In this document: one piece after another, positions 49,812-60,952 of the stretch
How positions within the stretch are numbered: the first letter of the stretch is position 1
Layout: each line of letters opens with the position of its first letter
Source of the DNA: Pseudomonas cremoricolorata
Lineage (GTDB): Bacteria > Pseudomonadota > Gammaproteobacteria > Pseudomonadales > Pseudomonadaceae
Length of the DNA stretch: 64,000 bases
Assembly: GCF_000759535.1 (NCBI RefSeq)
Contig: NZ_CP009455.1
Location: 372,001-436,000, forward strand
Direction: 5' to 3'
Made by a program: the position numbers and the translations under genes
Notes under the pieces: generated by a model
Database searches by the model: none
Seen by the model: only the letters and a program-made list of their open reading frames with translations
Told to the model about the DNA's origin: nothing

Positions 49812-51026
49812 TTAGTGGGCGGCCCACTCGATCTTGGAGATGTCGACGCCGTCCTTGTACATGTCCCACAGGGGCGACAGTTCGCGCAGTTTGTTCACCG
49901 CCTCGCAGACTTTCTGCGCGGCGTGGTCGATTTCTTCCTCGCGGGTGAAGCGGCCGAAGGAGAAGCGGATCGAGCTGTGTGCCAGTTCGTCGTTGCGGCC
50001 CAGTGCGCGCAGCACGTAGGACGGCTCCAGCGACGCTGAGGTGCACGCCGAACCCGAGGAAACCGCGATATCCTTGAGGGACATCAGCAGCGATTCGCCT
50101 TCGACGTAGTTGAAGCTCAGGTTCAGGTTGTGCGGTACGCGCTGGGTCTGGCTGCCGTTGATGTAGAGCTCTTCAAGGTCGGAAACCTGCTTGAAGAAGC
50201 GGTCGCTCAACGCCTTGACGCGCACGTTTTCCTCGGCCATTTCCTGCTTGGCGATGGCGAACGCTTCGCCCATGCCGACGATCTGGTGGGTCGGCAGGGT
50301 GCCGGAACGCATGCCGCGCTCATGACCGCCACCGTGGACCATGGCCTCCAGGCGCACACGTGGCTTGCGGCTGACGTACAGCGCGCCAATACCCTTGGGG
50401 CCGTAGACCTTGTGCGCCGAGAACGACATCAGGTCGACTTTCATCTTCTGCAGGTCGATTTCGACCTTGCCGGCGGACTGCGCCGCATCGACGTGGAACA
50501 GCACGCCGCGAGCGCGGGTCAGTTCGCCGATGGCGGTGATGTCGTTGATTGAGCCGACTTCGTTGTTCACGTGCATCAGCGAGACCAGGATGGTGTCATC
50601 GCGCAGCACCGCCTCGACCATGGCTGGGGTGACGATGCCATCGGCACCGGGCTCGAGGTAGGTGACCTCGAAGCCTTCACGCTCGAGCTGACGCGCTGTG
50701 TCCAAGACGGCCTTGTGCTCGATCTTGGAGGTGATGATGTGTTTGCCCTTGGTCTGATAGAAGTGCGCGACGCCTTTGAGGGCGAGGTTGTCGGACTCGG
50801 TGGCACCGCTGGTCCAGACGATTTCGCGCGGATCGGCATTGATCAGCTCGGCGACCTGACGACGGGCGTTTTCCACCGCTTCCTCTGCGCGCCAGCCGAA
50901 GGCATGGGAGCGCGACGCCGGGTTCCCGAAGTTGCCGTCCATGGTCAGACAGTCAACCATTTTCTGGGCGACACGGGGATCGACCGGGGTGGTCGCGGAG
51001 TAATCGAGGTAGATCGGCAACTTCAT
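49812..51026 (-). CDS. iscS: Cysteine desulfurase IscS
   Basis: A 404-residue PLP enzyme that supplies persulfide sulfur for Fe-S clusters and tRNA thiolation. The PLP lysine is K206 in [12 protein letters not shown], and the persulfide cysteine is C328 in [13 protein letters not shown]. Both have the same numbering as in E. coli. The ATG at 51026 follows AGGAGATATCCA. The reading frame is open for 30 more codons, but these overlap iscR and are not conserved. Confidence 0.98.
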   Translation of the reverse strand: MKLPIYLDYSATTPVDPRVAQKMVDCLTMDGNFGNPASRSHAFGWRAEEAVENARRQVAELINADPREIVWTSGATESDNLALKGVAHFYQTKGKHIITSKIEHKAVLDTARQLEREGFEVTYLEPGADGIVTPAMVEAVLRDDTILVSLMHVNNEVGSINDITAIGELTRARGVLFHVDAAQSAGKVEIDLQKMKVDLMSFSAHKVYGPKGIGALYVSRKPRVRLEAMVHGGGHERGMRSGTLPTHQIVGMGEAFAIAKQEMAEENVRVKALSDRFFKQVSDLEELYINGSQTQRVPHNLNLSFNYVEGESLLMSLKDIAVSSGSACTSASLEPSYVLRALGRNDELAHSSIRFSFGRFTREEEIDHAAQKVCEAVNKLRELSPLWDMYKDGVDISKIEWAAH

Positions 51027-51060
51027 TGGATATCTCCTATCAGGCGTTGGCGCCGCTCTG

Positions 51061-51552
51061 TCATTCGACGGCGGACGTCTCAATCTTGTCCATCTGCGCG
51101 GCGCGGCCTGCGACACGGCGCAGGTCCTGGCGATGGGCGACTTCTTGCACCTCGCGGCGCATGACGAGGTCGGCCAGGCTGATGCCGCTGAGGAATTCGT
51201 GGATCTGCTGGCTGAGGTCGCACCACAGGTGGTGGGTCAGGCAGGTGTCGCCGGAGTGGCAATCGCCAAGGCCTTGGCAACGGGTGGCGTCGACCGACTC
51301 GTTGACCGCGTCGATGACCTGGGCCACTTCAATGGTTTCCATACCGCGGGACAGCTGATATCCGCCACCAGGACCACGCACGCTGGAAACCAGGCTGCTG
51401 CGCCGAAGCTTGGCGAACAACTGTTCCAGGTAAGAAAGGGAGATCCCCTGGCGCTCGGAAATATCGGCCAGGGACACAGGCCCGTGCTGCGCGTGCAACG
51501 CCAGGTCGAGCATGGCGGTTACGGCGTATCGGCCTTTGGTAGTCAGTCGCAT
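51061..51552 (-). CDS. iscR: Fe-S responsive transcription regulator IscR
   Basis: A 163-residue Rrf2-family regulator and first gene of the isc operon. The winged-helix domain begins [18 protein letters not shown]. The cluster ligands are C92, C98 and C104 ([14 protein letters not shown]), with H107. With its 2Fe-2S cluster it represses its own operon, and a matching site overlaps the promoter just upstream. The frame is open 53 codons further, but the conserved start is at 51552. Confidence 0.97.
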   Translation of the reverse strand: MRLTTKGRYAVTAMLDLALHAQHGPVSLADISERQGISLSYLEQLFAKLRRSSLVSSVRGPGGGYQLSRGMETIEVAQVIDAVNESVDATRCQGLGDCHSGDTCLTHHLWCDLSQQIHEFLSGISLADLVMRREVQEVAHRQDLRRVAGRAAQMDKIETSAVE

Positions 51553-51588
51553 GGCTATGGGTACCACGGGAGTTACGGAATGGGCGCC

Positions 51589-51617
51589 AGTATGCAATTC
51601 CCGAGCATTTAAGTCAA
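51589..51617 (-). promoter_or_regulatory. Sigma-70 promoter of the isc operon
   Basis: On the minus strand TTGACT (51617-51612) and CATACT (51594-51589) are separated by 17 nt, 37 nt ahead of the iscR start. Both hexamers match consensus at five of six positions. Confidence 0.75.
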
Positions 51618-51621
51618 CTAT
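51597..51621 (-). promoter_or_regulatory. IscR type 1 binding site
   Basis: A 25-nt site on the minus strand beginning ATAGTTGACTTAAAT and ending TCGGGAAT. It agrees with the E. coli type 1 IscR consensus at about 21 positions and spans the -35 element and most of the spacer. Occupation by holo-IscR would block polymerase. The consensus is known from E. coli; its use here is inferred. Confidence 0.65.
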
Positions 51622-51718
51622 AAGACCTACTGCTTTGGTCGGGTTTACCCACGGAAGTGGTCGCGAGTGTAGCAGACCCTGACGGGCCTGCACACGCCAG
51701 GGTGCCAGCATGGCGAAA

Positions 51719-52507
51719 TCAGTGCGCCTGGGCGTCGCTGCGGGCGGCGTCTTTCTCGTCGACGAAGTCTTCTTCAGGCAGCGCCGGTAGCTCTTTGGCG
51801 CGGTAGTCGCTGCCCAGTTGAGTCAGCGCTCCGCACATGCCTTCGAGCCGCTCATCGACCGCCTGCAGGTGATCGAGCATCTGGCCGATGGCCCTCGCCA
51901 CCGGGTCGGGCATGTCGCCACTGACGCCGTAGGCATCGAAACCGATCTTCTCGGCCATGGCCTTGCGCCGCGCCTCGAGCTCGGCGCCCTCCTCGCTCTT
52001 GACGATGATGCGCCCGGGAATGCCCACCGCCGTGGCCCCGGCAGGCACGGCCTTGGTCACCACCGCATTGGAGCCGATCTTCGCGCCGGCACCGACGGTG
52101 AACGGGCCCAGCACCTTGGCCCCGGCACCGACCACCACGCCGTCTTCCAGGGTCGGGTGGCGCTTGCCCTTGTTCCAGCTGGTTCCGCCCAGGGTCACAC
52201 CTTGATAGAGGGTCACGTCGTCGCCGATCTCGGCGGTTTCACCGATGACGATGCCCATGCCGTGGTCGATGAAGAATCGCCGGCCGATGGTGGCGCCGGG
52301 ATGAATCTCGATACCTGTGAGCCAGCGACCGAAATTCGACACCACCCGCGCCAGCCACTTGAAGTCACGCCGCCACAGCGCATGGCCCAGGCGATGCAGC
52401 CAGATCGCGTGCATGCCGGGGTAGCAAGTCAGCACCTCGAAGGTAGTGCGCGCCGCCGGGTCGCGGTGGAATACGCTCTGGATATCTTCACGCAGCCGCT
52501 CGAACAT
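51719..52507 (-). CDS. cysE: Serine O-acetyltransferase
   Basis: A 262-residue enzyme for the first step of cysteine synthesis, acetyl-CoA plus serine to O-acetylserine. The helical N-terminal domain ([19 protein letters not shown]) is followed by a left-handed beta-helix with hexapeptide repeats ([44 protein letters not shown]). The cysteine supplied is the sulfur source for IscS. It lies between iscR and trmJ. Confidence 0.95.
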   Translation of the reverse strand: MFERLREDIQSVFHRDPAARTTFEVLTCYPGMHAIWLHRLGHALWRRDFKWLARVVSNFGRWLTGIEIHPGATIGRRFFIDHGMGIVIGETAEIGDDVTLYQGVTLGGTSWNKGKRHPTLEDGVVVGAGAKVLGPFTVGAGAKIGSNAVVTKAVPAGATAVGIPGRIIVKSEEGAELEARRKAMAEKIGFDAYGVSGDMPDPVARAIGQMLDHLQAVDERLEGMCGALTQLGSDYRAKELPALPEEDFVDEKDAARSDAQAH

Positions 52508-52513
52508 CTGATT

Positions 52514-53269
52514 TCAGTCCTTCCGTTTATGCGGCTCGCCCCGGGCGACCTTCTGGGTCTCGGTGAGAATGCCGCGCAAAATACTCATTTCCGAATGGTT
52601 CACCGCGCTGCGCCCGTACAGTCGACGCAGACGCGCCATCAGGTGCTTGGGCTTGGCTGGGTCGAGGAAGCCGATCTGTACCAGGGTCTGCTCCAGATGG
52701 TCGTAGAAACGCTCCATCTCATCCATGGTCGCCAGCGGCTCGCTGGCCTCCCCCACTTCGACCCGAGCGCCATCCTGCACAGCCAGCCAGGCGCTGCGCG
52801 CCTCGTAGGCCAGCACTTGCACGGCGGCAGCCAGATTCAGCGAACTGAAGTCGGGGTTGGAGGGAATGTGCACGTGGAAGTGACATCGCTGCAGTTCGTC
52901 GTTGGTCAGCCCGGCATGCTCGCGGCCGAACACCAGGGCGATCTGCTCGCCGCCGCGGGCATGCTCGACCGCCTTCACGCCGCACTCGCGGGGGTCGAGC
53001 ATGGGCCAGGGCAGGCTGCGGTCGCGGGCACTGGTGCCCAGCACCAAGGTGCAGCCGACCAGCGCCGCTTCGAGGCTATCGACCACTTCTGCGCCGGCCA
53101 GCAGGTCATCGGCACCCGAAGCGCGGGCGCTGGCCTGCTCGGACGGGAAGTCCCTGGGCTGCACCAGCACCAGGCGCGACAAGCCCATGTTTTTCATGGC
53201 ACGTGCAGCGCCGCCAATGTTGCCGGGGTGGCTGGTGTTGACCAGAACAACACGAATATTCTGCAGCAA
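52514..53269 (-). CDS. trmJ: tRNA (cytidine/uridine-2'-O-)-methyltransferase TrmJ
   Basis: A 251-residue SPOUT methyltransferase acting at position 32 of tRNAs. Family motifs are LVNTSHPGNIGGAARAMKNMG, LVFGREHAGLTNDEL and IPSNPDFSSLNLAAAVQVL, which form the knotted SAM site, followed by a helical C-terminal extension. The start appears to be TTG at 53269, as no ATG or GTG is nearby in frame and the ribosome site is weak. It ends 6 nt before cysE. Confidence 0.93.
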   Translation of the reverse strand: MLQNIRVVLVNTSHPGNIGGAARAMKNMGLSRLVLVQPRDFPSEQASARASGADDLLAGAEVVDSLEAALVGCTLVLGTSARDRSLPWPMLDPRECGVKAVEHARGGEQIALVFGREHAGLTNDELQRCHFHVHIPSNPDFSSLNLAAAVQVLAYEARSAWLAVQDGARVEVGEASEPLATMDEMERFYDHLEQTLVQIGFLDPAKPKHLMARLRRLYGRSAVNHSEMSILRGILTETQKVARGEPHKRKD

Positions 53270-53374
53270 GGCGATGGGCTCATGTGGCGGGATCGAGGGG
53301 CCGCAATCTTACAGAAGCCACTCGACCAACGCCAAGCACGCGCATGTGACGCTTTTGCCCGCGCGAATTTCTGC

Positions 53375-53380
53375 TAGAAT
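53375..53380 (+). promoter_or_regulatory. Candidate -10 element for suhB
   Basis: TAGAAT lies 38 nt upstream of the suhB ATG. The matching -35 is not clear. It is reported because the 149-nt divergent gap with trmJ must hold both promoters. Confidence 0.3.
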
Positions 53381-53418
53381 GGCCGGCTTTATTCTTTAAC
53401 ATTCCAGGTGAAACGCCC

Positions 53419-54237
53419 ATGCAGCCTATGCTGAATATCGCGCTGCGCGCTGCGCGCAGCGCCAGTGAACTGATCTTCCGCTCCATCGAACGCCTGGACA
53501 GCCTCAAGGTCGACGAAAAGGGTGCGAAAGACTACGTCTCCGAGGTTGACCGCGCCGCTGAAGAGACCATCGTCAAAGCCCTGCGCAAGGCCTACCCGAA
53601 CCACTCCATCCTCGGCGAGGAAACCGGCCTGCATGCCGGCAGTGGTGAAGAAGGCAAAGATTACCTGTGGATCATCGACCCGCTCGATGGCACCACCAAC
53701 TTCCTGCGCGGTATTCCGCATTTCGCCGTGAGCATCGCCTGCAAATACCGCGGCCGCCTCGAGCACGCGGTCATCGTCGACCCGGTTCGCCAGGAAGAAT
53801 TCACCGCCAGTCGCGGTCGCGGCGCCCAGGTCAACGGCCGCCGCCTGCGGGTCAGCTCGCGCAGCAGCCTCGATGGCGCCCTGCTCGGCACCGGCTTCCC
53901 GTTCCGTGACGACCAGATGAGCGATCTGGACAGCTACCTGGGCATGTTCCGCGCCCTCACCGGCCAGACCGCCGGCATCCGCCGCGCCGGTGCTGCCAGC
54001 CTCGATCTGGCCTACGTTGCCGCCGGCCGTTTCGACGGCTTCTGGGAAGCAGGCCTGTCGGAATGGGACATGGCCGCTGGCGTACTGCTGATCCAAGAGG
54101 CCGGTGGCCTGGTCAGCGACTTCAACGGCGGTCACGACTTCCTCGACAAAGGCCACATCGTTGCCGGCAACATCAAGTGCTTCAAGGCGATCCTCACCGC
54201 CATCCAGCCGCACTTGCCGGAACACCTGAAGCGCTGA
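53419..54237 (+). CDS. suhB: Inositol-1-monophosphatase/SuhB
   Basis: A 272-residue magnesium-dependent phosphatase, which also acts in rRNA transcription antitermination in enterobacteria. The metal-binding motifs are GEETG, DPLDGTTNFLRGIPHF and WDMAAGVLLIQEAGG. The start ATG follows AGGTGAAACGCCC. It is transcribed alone and ends in a bidirectional terminator. Confidence 0.96.
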   Translation: MQPMLNIALRAARSASELIFRSIERLDSLKVDEKGAKDYVSEVDRAAEETIVKALRKAYPNHSILGEETGLHAGSGEEGKDYLWIIDPLDGTTNFLRGIPHFAVSIACKYRGRLEHAVIVDPVRQEEFTASRGRGAQVNGRRLRVSSRSSLDGALLGTGFPFRDDQMSDLDSYLGMFRALTGQTAGIRRAGAASLDLAYVAAGRFDGFWEAGLSEWDMAAGVLLIQEAGGLVSDFNGGHDFLDKGHIVAGNIKCFKAILTAIQPHLPEHLKR

Positions 54238-54252
54238 TTGGCGTTTCTTCCA

Positions 54253-54292
54253 GGCATAAAAAAAGCACCGTTCAGGTGCTTTTTTTTATGCC
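54253..54292. terminator. Bidirectional intrinsic terminator between suhB and the glycine-zipper gene
   Basis: The stem AAAGCACC with GGTGCTTT and a 5-nt loop is flanked by A-runs on one side and T-runs on the other, with outer arms GGCATAAA and TTTATGCC also pairing. It can terminate both convergent genes. Confidence 0.9.
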
Positions 54293-54306
54293 TTGGATTC
54301 AGTGAA

Positions 54307-54855
54307 TCACTGACCCGGCTGGCTCTGACTCAGAATCAGCTTGCCGTTCTTGTCCAACGGTATGCTCGAACCTGGATCGCGATCCATCTTCACCTGACCG
54401 GCCTGGTCACCGATGGTGTACTTGACGTTGTAACCCACCACCTTGTCGCTGATGTCGTTGACCGTGTTGCAGCGGGTTTGCGTGGTGGTGTAGGTGTCAC
54501 GCTGCTGCATGCCTTCCTGCACCTTGTTACCGGCGTAGCCGCCGCCGACTGCACCGGCCACGGTGGCGAGCTTCTTGCCGTTGCCGCCGCCGATCTGGTT
54601 GCCGAGCAGGCCGCCTGCCAGCGCACCGACCACGGTGCCGGCGATCTGATGCTGATCCTTGACCGGCGCCTGACGGGTCACGGTCACGTCCTTGCACACC
54701 TCACGGGGCGTTTTGATCTGCTGCTTGATCGGTTGCACGTCGGTCACCTGGGCGTACTGCGGGCCTTTGTTGACCAGGCTATACGTCGCCAGCGCCCCGC
54801 CGGCAGTCACTGCAACAGCACCCAGTACCGTCCCTACCAGCATTGATTTATTCAC
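54307..54855 (-). CDS. Glycine-zipper 2TM-domain protein
   Basis: A 182-residue envelope protein. An N-terminal hydrophobic segment (residues 5-27) serves as signal or anchor. In the middle is a glycine-zipper domain, AGTVVGALAGGLLGNQIGGG then TVAGAVGGGYAGNKVQEG, as in the Rick_17kDa/SlyB-type family. The C-terminal part contains a CNTVND motif, and the cysteines in this half could form a disulfide. The family is thought to affect outer-membrane integrity; the role here is unknown. Convergent with suhB. Confidence 0.87.
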   Translation of the reverse strand: MNKSMLVGTVLGAVAVTAGGALATYSLVNKGPQYAQVTDVQPIKQQIKTPREVCKDVTVTRQAPVKDQHQIAGTVVGALAGGLLGNQIGGGNGKKLATVAGAVGGGYAGNKVQEGMQQRDTYTTTQTRCNTVNDISDKVVGYNVKYTIGDQAGQVKMDRDPGSSIPLDKNGKLILSQSQPGQ

Positions 54856-54913
54856 GTGAAATCTCCTGATCTATCCAGCGGGTCCGCGCCCGCGCTTGTC
54901 CCAGCCTTGGAGC

Positions 54914-54946
54914 AAAAAAAAAGGCGCGAGTTCAATACTCGCGCCT
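54914..54946 (-). terminator. Intrinsic terminator after secF
   Basis: On the minus strand a perfect 9-bp stem (AGGCGCGAG with CTCGCGCCT, 7-nt loop) is followed by nine T residues, 30 nt past the secF stop. It ends the queA-tgt-yajC-secD-secF cluster. Confidence 0.92.
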
Positions 54947-54976
54947 CTTGATTCGCCAAATGGCGTAGGAGATCTC

Positions 54977-55885
54977 TTACGGACGATCGTCCACACCTTC
55001 GGCTTTGACCGGGGGAATCAGGTCTTCGCTGCTCAGTTTCAGCCAGATCAACACCACGTTGGCGATATAGATCGACGAGTAAGTACCGGCCATGACACCG
55101 ATGAACAGCGCCAGCGAGAAACCGAACAGGTTGTCACCGCCGAAGAACAGCAGCGCGGCGATGGCCAGCAAGGTCGACACCGAAGTGGCGATGGTGCGCA
55201 GCAGGGTCTGGGTGGTCGAGACGTTGATGTTCTCGATCAGCGAGGCCTTGCGCATGACCCGGAAGTTCTCACGCACCCGGTCGAACACCACGATGGTGTC
55301 GTTCAGCGAGTAGCCGATGATCGCCAGCACGGCGGCCAGCACGGTGAGGTCGAAGGTGATCTGGAAGAACGACAAGATACCCAGCGTGACCACGACGTCG
55401 TGCACCAGCGACACAATCGCGCCGACGGCGAACTTCCACTGGAAGCGGAAGGCCAGGTAGATGAGGATGCCGCCCAGCGCCAGCAGCATGCCGAGGCCGC
55501 CCTGGTCGCGCAGCTCTTCACCCACCTGCGGGCCGACGAACTCGACGCGCTTGACCGTCGCCGGGTTGTCGCCACCGGCCTTCTGCAGCGCCTCGGCAAC
55601 CTTGTTGCCCAGTTGCGGGTCGTCGCCTGGCATGCGCACCAGCAGATCGGTGGTGGCGCCGAAGCTTTGCACCACGGCCTCGTGGAAGCCGGAACTGACC
55701 AGCTCGCCGCGCACCGCCTTGAGGTCGGCCGGACGCTCGTAGGTCAGCTCGATGAGCGTACCGCCGGTGAAGTCCAGACCGAAGTTCAGGCCCTTCTGCC
55801 ACCAGCTGAACAGCGCCAGCACGGTGAGCAGTACGGTAATGGCGAACGCACTGTTGCGTACGCCCATGAAGTTGATGGTTTTCAT
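54977..55885 (-). CDS. secF: Protein-export membrane protein SecF
   Basis: A 302-residue RND-fold subunit of SecDF, which uses proton motive force to pull exported proteins through SecYEG. Six membrane segments are visible, plus the family motifs GLDFTGGTLIELTYERP and VVVTLGILSFFQITFDLTVLAAVLAIIGYSLNDT-like helices 4 and 5 containing the conserved acidic residues. The ATG at 55885 follows GAGGGAATAACC. A start 12 codons earlier would overlap secD. Confidence 0.96.
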   Translation of the reverse strand: MKTINFMGVRNSAFAITVLLTVLALFSWWQKGLNFGLDFTGGTLIELTYERPADLKAVRGELVSSGFHEAVVQSFGATTDLLVRMPGDDPQLGNKVAEALQKAGGDNPATVKRVEFVGPQVGEELRDQGGLGMLLALGGILIYLAFRFQWKFAVGAIVSLVHDVVVTLGILSFFQITFDLTVLAAVLAIIGYSLNDTIVVFDRVRENFRVMRKASLIENINVSTTQTLLRTIATSVSTLLAIAALLFFGGDNLFGFSLALFIGVMAGTYSSIYIANVVLIWLKLSSEDLIPPVKAEGVDDRP

Positions 55886-55895
55886 GGTTATTCCC

Positions 55896-57758
55896 TCAAA
55901 CCCACAGCTTCTTGATGTCACGCCCGCCGCAGGTCAGGTTGACCATTGCGCGGGTCACCATGACGGCGGTGAACATCGAGGTGAAAATCCCGAGGGACAT
56001 GGTGACCGCGAAGCCTTTGACCGGCCCGGTGCCCATGGCGAACAGGATGCCGCCCACCAGCAGGCTGGTCAGGTTGGCGTCGATGATCGCGGTGTAGGCG
56101 CGGTTGAAGCCTTCGTGGATGGCGCGCTGCACCGACATGCCGTTTTTCAGCTCTTCGCGAATCCGCGAGAAGATCAGCACGTTGGCGTCGACCGCCATAC
56201 CCATGGTCAACACGATACCGGCGATACCCGGCAAGGTCAGGGTGGCGCCGAGCAACGACATCAGCGCCAGCAGCAGCACCATGTTGCCCGCCAGGGCAAT
56301 GGTGGCGATCACGCCGAAGCCACGGTAGATGGCGATGATGAACAGCGAGACGAACAGCATGCCCCACAGCGACGCATCGACACCCTTGGTGATGTTGTCG
56401 GCACCCAGGCTTGGGCCGATGGTGCGCTCTTCAGCGAAGTACATCGGTGCTGCCAGACCACCGGCACGCAGCAGCAGCGCCAGCTCGGACGATTCGCCCT
56501 GGCCATTGAGGCCGGTGATGCGGAACTGGCTACCCAGCGGCGACTGAATGGTCGCCAGGCTGATGATCTTCTTCTCTTCCTGGAAGCTCTGGACCGGCAC
56601 TTCCTTCTCGACGCCATTGACCGTCTGCTTGACGTAGCGGGTGATCGGCTTCTGCTCGATGAAGATCACCGCCATGCTGCGACCGACGTTGCTGCGCGTT
56701 GCGCGGCTCATCAGTTCGCCACCATGGCCGTCGAGGCGGATGTTGACCTGCGGACGACCGTGTTCGTCGTAGCTGGCCTGGGCGTCGGTGACCTGGTCAC
56801 CGGTGATGATCAGGCCGCGCTCGACCGGTGCCGAGCGGCCGCCTTCGCGGAACTCGAACACTTCGCTGGTGGCGCGCGATGCGCCTGGCTCGGCACCGAA
56901 GCGGAACTCGAGGTTGGCGGTCTTGCCGAGAATACGCTTGGCCTCGGCCGTGTCCTGCACGCCCGGCAGCTCGACCACGATGCGGTTGGCGCCCTGGCGC
57001 TGAACCAGCGGCTCGGCCACGCCCAGCTCGTTGACCCGGTTACGCACGGTGGTCAGGTTCTGGCGGATCGAGTATTCGCGGATCTCGGCGATCTTCGCCT
57101 GGGTCAGCGCCATGCGCAGCACGGCCTGGCCGTTGCGCTCGGTGGTGGTCAGGTCGAAGTCGTTGAAATTCTTGCGTACCAGGCTGCGGGCCTGTTCGCG
57201 GGTGGCGTCGTCGGCGAAGCCGAGCATGATGCCGCCGTTCTGTTGCGGCAGGCTGCGGTAGCGGATGCGCTCTTTACGCAGCAAGGTCTTCACCTCGCCC
57301 TCGTAGACTTTCATGCGCGCGCTCATGGCCTTGTCCATGTCCACTTCCAGCAGGAAGTGCACACCACCGGACAGGTCCAGGCCCAGCTTCATGGGGCTGG
57401 CGCCGATCTTGCGCAGCCACTGCGGGGTGGTCTGGGCCAGGTTCAGGGCCACGACATAGTCGTCGCCGAGGGCCTTGCGCACCACATCCTTGGCTGGCAA
57501 CTGGTCTTCCTGATTGCTCAGACGCACCAGGCCACTGCCCTTCTCACCCAGGCTGGCGCCCTTGACGGCGATACCGGCATCGGTCAGCGCCTTGCTGACG
57601 CGATCCAGGTCGGCCTGATTGACCTGCAGCGCCGAGCTGGCACCGCTGATCTGCACGGCCGGATCATCCGGGTAGAGGTTGGGAGCGGAATAAATGAAAC
57701 CGATCGCCAGTACCAGCAGGATCAGTGCGTATTTCCACAGAGGGTATTTGTTCAGCAT
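55896..57758 (-). CDS. secD: Protein-export membrane protein SecD
   Basis: A 620-residue partner of SecF with a large periplasmic region (residues about 30-440) between the first helix and the five-helix C-terminal bundle. Key motifs are LGLDLSGGVHFLLEVD, RVNELGVAEPLVQRQG, and the membrane motif GIAGIVLTMGMAVDANVLIFSR with the conserved Asp. GTG and ATG lie together at 57761 and 57758; I chose the ATG. It precedes secF by 10 nt. Confidence 0.96.
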   Translation of the reverse strand: MLNKYPLWKYALILLVLAIGFIYSAPNLYPDDPAVQISGASSALQVNQADLDRVSKALTDAGIAVKGASLGEKGSGLVRLSNQEDQLPAKDVVRKALGDDYVVALNLAQTTPQWLRKIGASPMKLGLDLSGGVHFLLEVDMDKAMSARMKVYEGEVKTLLRKERIRYRSLPQQNGGIMLGFADDATREQARSLVRKNFNDFDLTTTERNGQAVLRMALTQAKIAEIREYSIRQNLTTVRNRVNELGVAEPLVQRQGANRIVVELPGVQDTAEAKRILGKTANLEFRFGAEPGASRATSEVFEFREGGRSAPVERGLIITGDQVTDAQASYDEHGRPQVNIRLDGHGGELMSRATRSNVGRSMAVIFIEQKPITRYVKQTVNGVEKEVPVQSFQEEKKIISLATIQSPLGSQFRITGLNGQGESSELALLLRAGGLAAPMYFAEERTIGPSLGADNITKGVDASLWGMLFVSLFIIAIYRGFGVIATIALAGNMVLLLALMSLLGATLTLPGIAGIVLTMGMAVDANVLIFSRIREELKNGMSVQRAIHEGFNRAYTAIIDANLTSLLVGGILFAMGTGPVKGFAVTMSLGIFTSMFTAVMVTRAMVNLTCGGRDIKKLWV

Positions 57759-57778
57759 CACGCCGCCCGTTCAAGACG

Positions 57779-57799
57779 CGGGGCGCGTTGCGCGCCCCG
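57779..57799. other. Intercistronic hairpin between yajC and secD
   Basis: A perfect 9-bp GC stem, CGGGGCGCG with CGCGCCCCG, and a 3-nt loop, 24 nt after yajC and 20 nt before secD. It has no T-run in the operon direction, so it is probably an RNA stability or folding element. Confidence 0.5.
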
Positions 57800-57822
57800 A
57801 CTGGAAAAATAAAACCGGTGCC

Positions 57823-58155
57823 TCAGATCGCTTTGAGCGTACCTTTTGGCAGGGTCGCCGCGATGGCACCCTTCTGGAACTTCAGTTCGACGGTGTCAGA
57901 CACTTCCAGCACGACGAAGTCATCGGAAACTTTGACGATCTTGCCGGCGATACCGCCGTTGGTGACAACTTCGTCACCTTTCTGCAAGTTGCCCAGCAGG
58001 TTCTTCTGCTCTTTGGCGCGCTTGGCCTGTGGACGCCAGATCATCAGGTAGAAGATGACCAGGAAGCCGACCAGGAAGATCCATTCAAAACCGGCAGGGC
58101 CCGCGGCGGCAGGGGCTGCGGCGTCCGCGTAGGCGGCAGGAATCAGAAAGCTCAT
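57823..58155 (-). CDS. yajC: Sec translocon accessory protein YajC
   Basis: A 110-residue protein with one membrane helix (about residues 23-43) and a cytoplasmic tail containing RPQAKRAKEQKNLLGNLQKGD and VVTNGGIAGKIVKV, typical of YajC. It associates with SecDF. The N terminus is Ala-rich. It lies between tgt and secD, the standard arrangement. Confidence 0.96.
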   Translation of the reverse strand: MSFLIPAAYADAAAPAAAGPAGFEWIFLVGFLVIFYLMIWRPQAKRAKEQKNLLGNLQKGDEVVTNGGIAGKIVKVSDDFVVLEVSDTVELKFQKGAIAATLPKGTLKAI

Positions 58156-58215
58156 TTGACACTCCAGTTGCTAGCGTTATGCACAGGCGAAGCGTGTACA
58201 TTCGGTGAGGAACAC

Positions 58216-60395
<2,180 letters not shown>

Positions 60396-60462
60396 GATGG
60401 TGTTCGGTTCGACAAAGCCGGGAAGTTTAGCCCAACCGGTAAAAATTGACCATGAAAGCCGA

Positions 60463-60491
60463 TTGACCGACCGACGGCGCCTCTCTATACT
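60463..60491 (+). promoter_or_regulatory. Promoter of tRNA-Leu
   Basis: TTGACC (60463-60468) and TATACT (60486-60491) with a 17-nt spacer end 12 nt before the mature tRNA. The intervening GCGC-rich segment next to the -10 resembles a stringent-type discriminator. Confidence 0.8.
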
Positions 60492-60503
60492 GCGCGCCGA
60501 CAA

Positions 60504-60588
60504 GCCCTGATGGCGGAATTGGTAGACGCGGCGGATTCAAAATCCGTTTTCGAAAGGAGTGGGAGTTCGAGTCTCCCTCGGGGCACCA
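60504..60588 (+). tRNA. tRNA-Leu (anticodon CAA)
   Basis: An 85-nt class II tRNA with a complete cloverleaf. The acceptor stem GCCCTGA pairs with TCGGGGC (one G-T), and the D arm is TGGCGGAATTGGTAGACGC. Anticodon CAA is at 60538-60540 in loop TTCAAAA. A variable arm and the T loop GTTCGAGTC follow, and CCA is encoded. It reads UUG codons. Confidence 0.97.
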
Positions 60589-60633
60589 TCATCAAGTTCC
60601 AAGCGGTCTCTACCAGACCCGGAACGCCAAAGA

Positions 60634-60659
60634 AACCGGCCATTGAGCCGGTTTTTTTG
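60634..60659 (+). terminator. Intrinsic terminator of tRNA-Leu
   Basis: The stem AACCGGC with GCCGGTT and a 6-nt loop, followed by a T-run, 45 nt after the tRNA. Confidence 0.88.
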
Positions 60660-60952
60660 TGTCTGGCGTTTAGAGGGAACCGGCGCCGGTCAGGTGCTTG
60701 GGGCTGCTTCGCCGCCCATCGCGGCCTTTTCGCTGTCCGCAATTCACCCTCCCCACACCACCGCACAACCTGCCAGCCTGCGCCGTTCTGAAAACGCCTA
60801 CCACCTAGCAGAATCTATCTGCGGGATGCGCAAAATCCATAGCTAATAGCCACATGCCACTAGTACACTCTGCGACGTTTGGGTTAGTCCCAAAGTAGAA
60901 CGCGGCTGATAGGTTTTGGCCGGCTCGTCCACCCCTCCTCGCGACGTCCACC
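60660..60952. other. Intergenic region between tRNA-Leu and the protease gene
   Basis: Nearly 300 nt with no supportable gene. It has a small stem TTTGGG with CCCAAA at about 60879-60894. I see no tRNA 3'-end duplication that would mark an integration site. Confidence 0.55.

Noticed and set aside
55752..57812. A 686-codon plus-strand frame across secD and the secF start
   Set aside because: It is antisense to conserved SecDF genes. Its His/Gln-rich composition is typical of a shadow frame.
60504..60660. Integration site at the tRNA-Leu 3' end
   Set aside because: No second copy of the T-arm/acceptor sequence, no integrase and no foreign-looking genes are found downstream.
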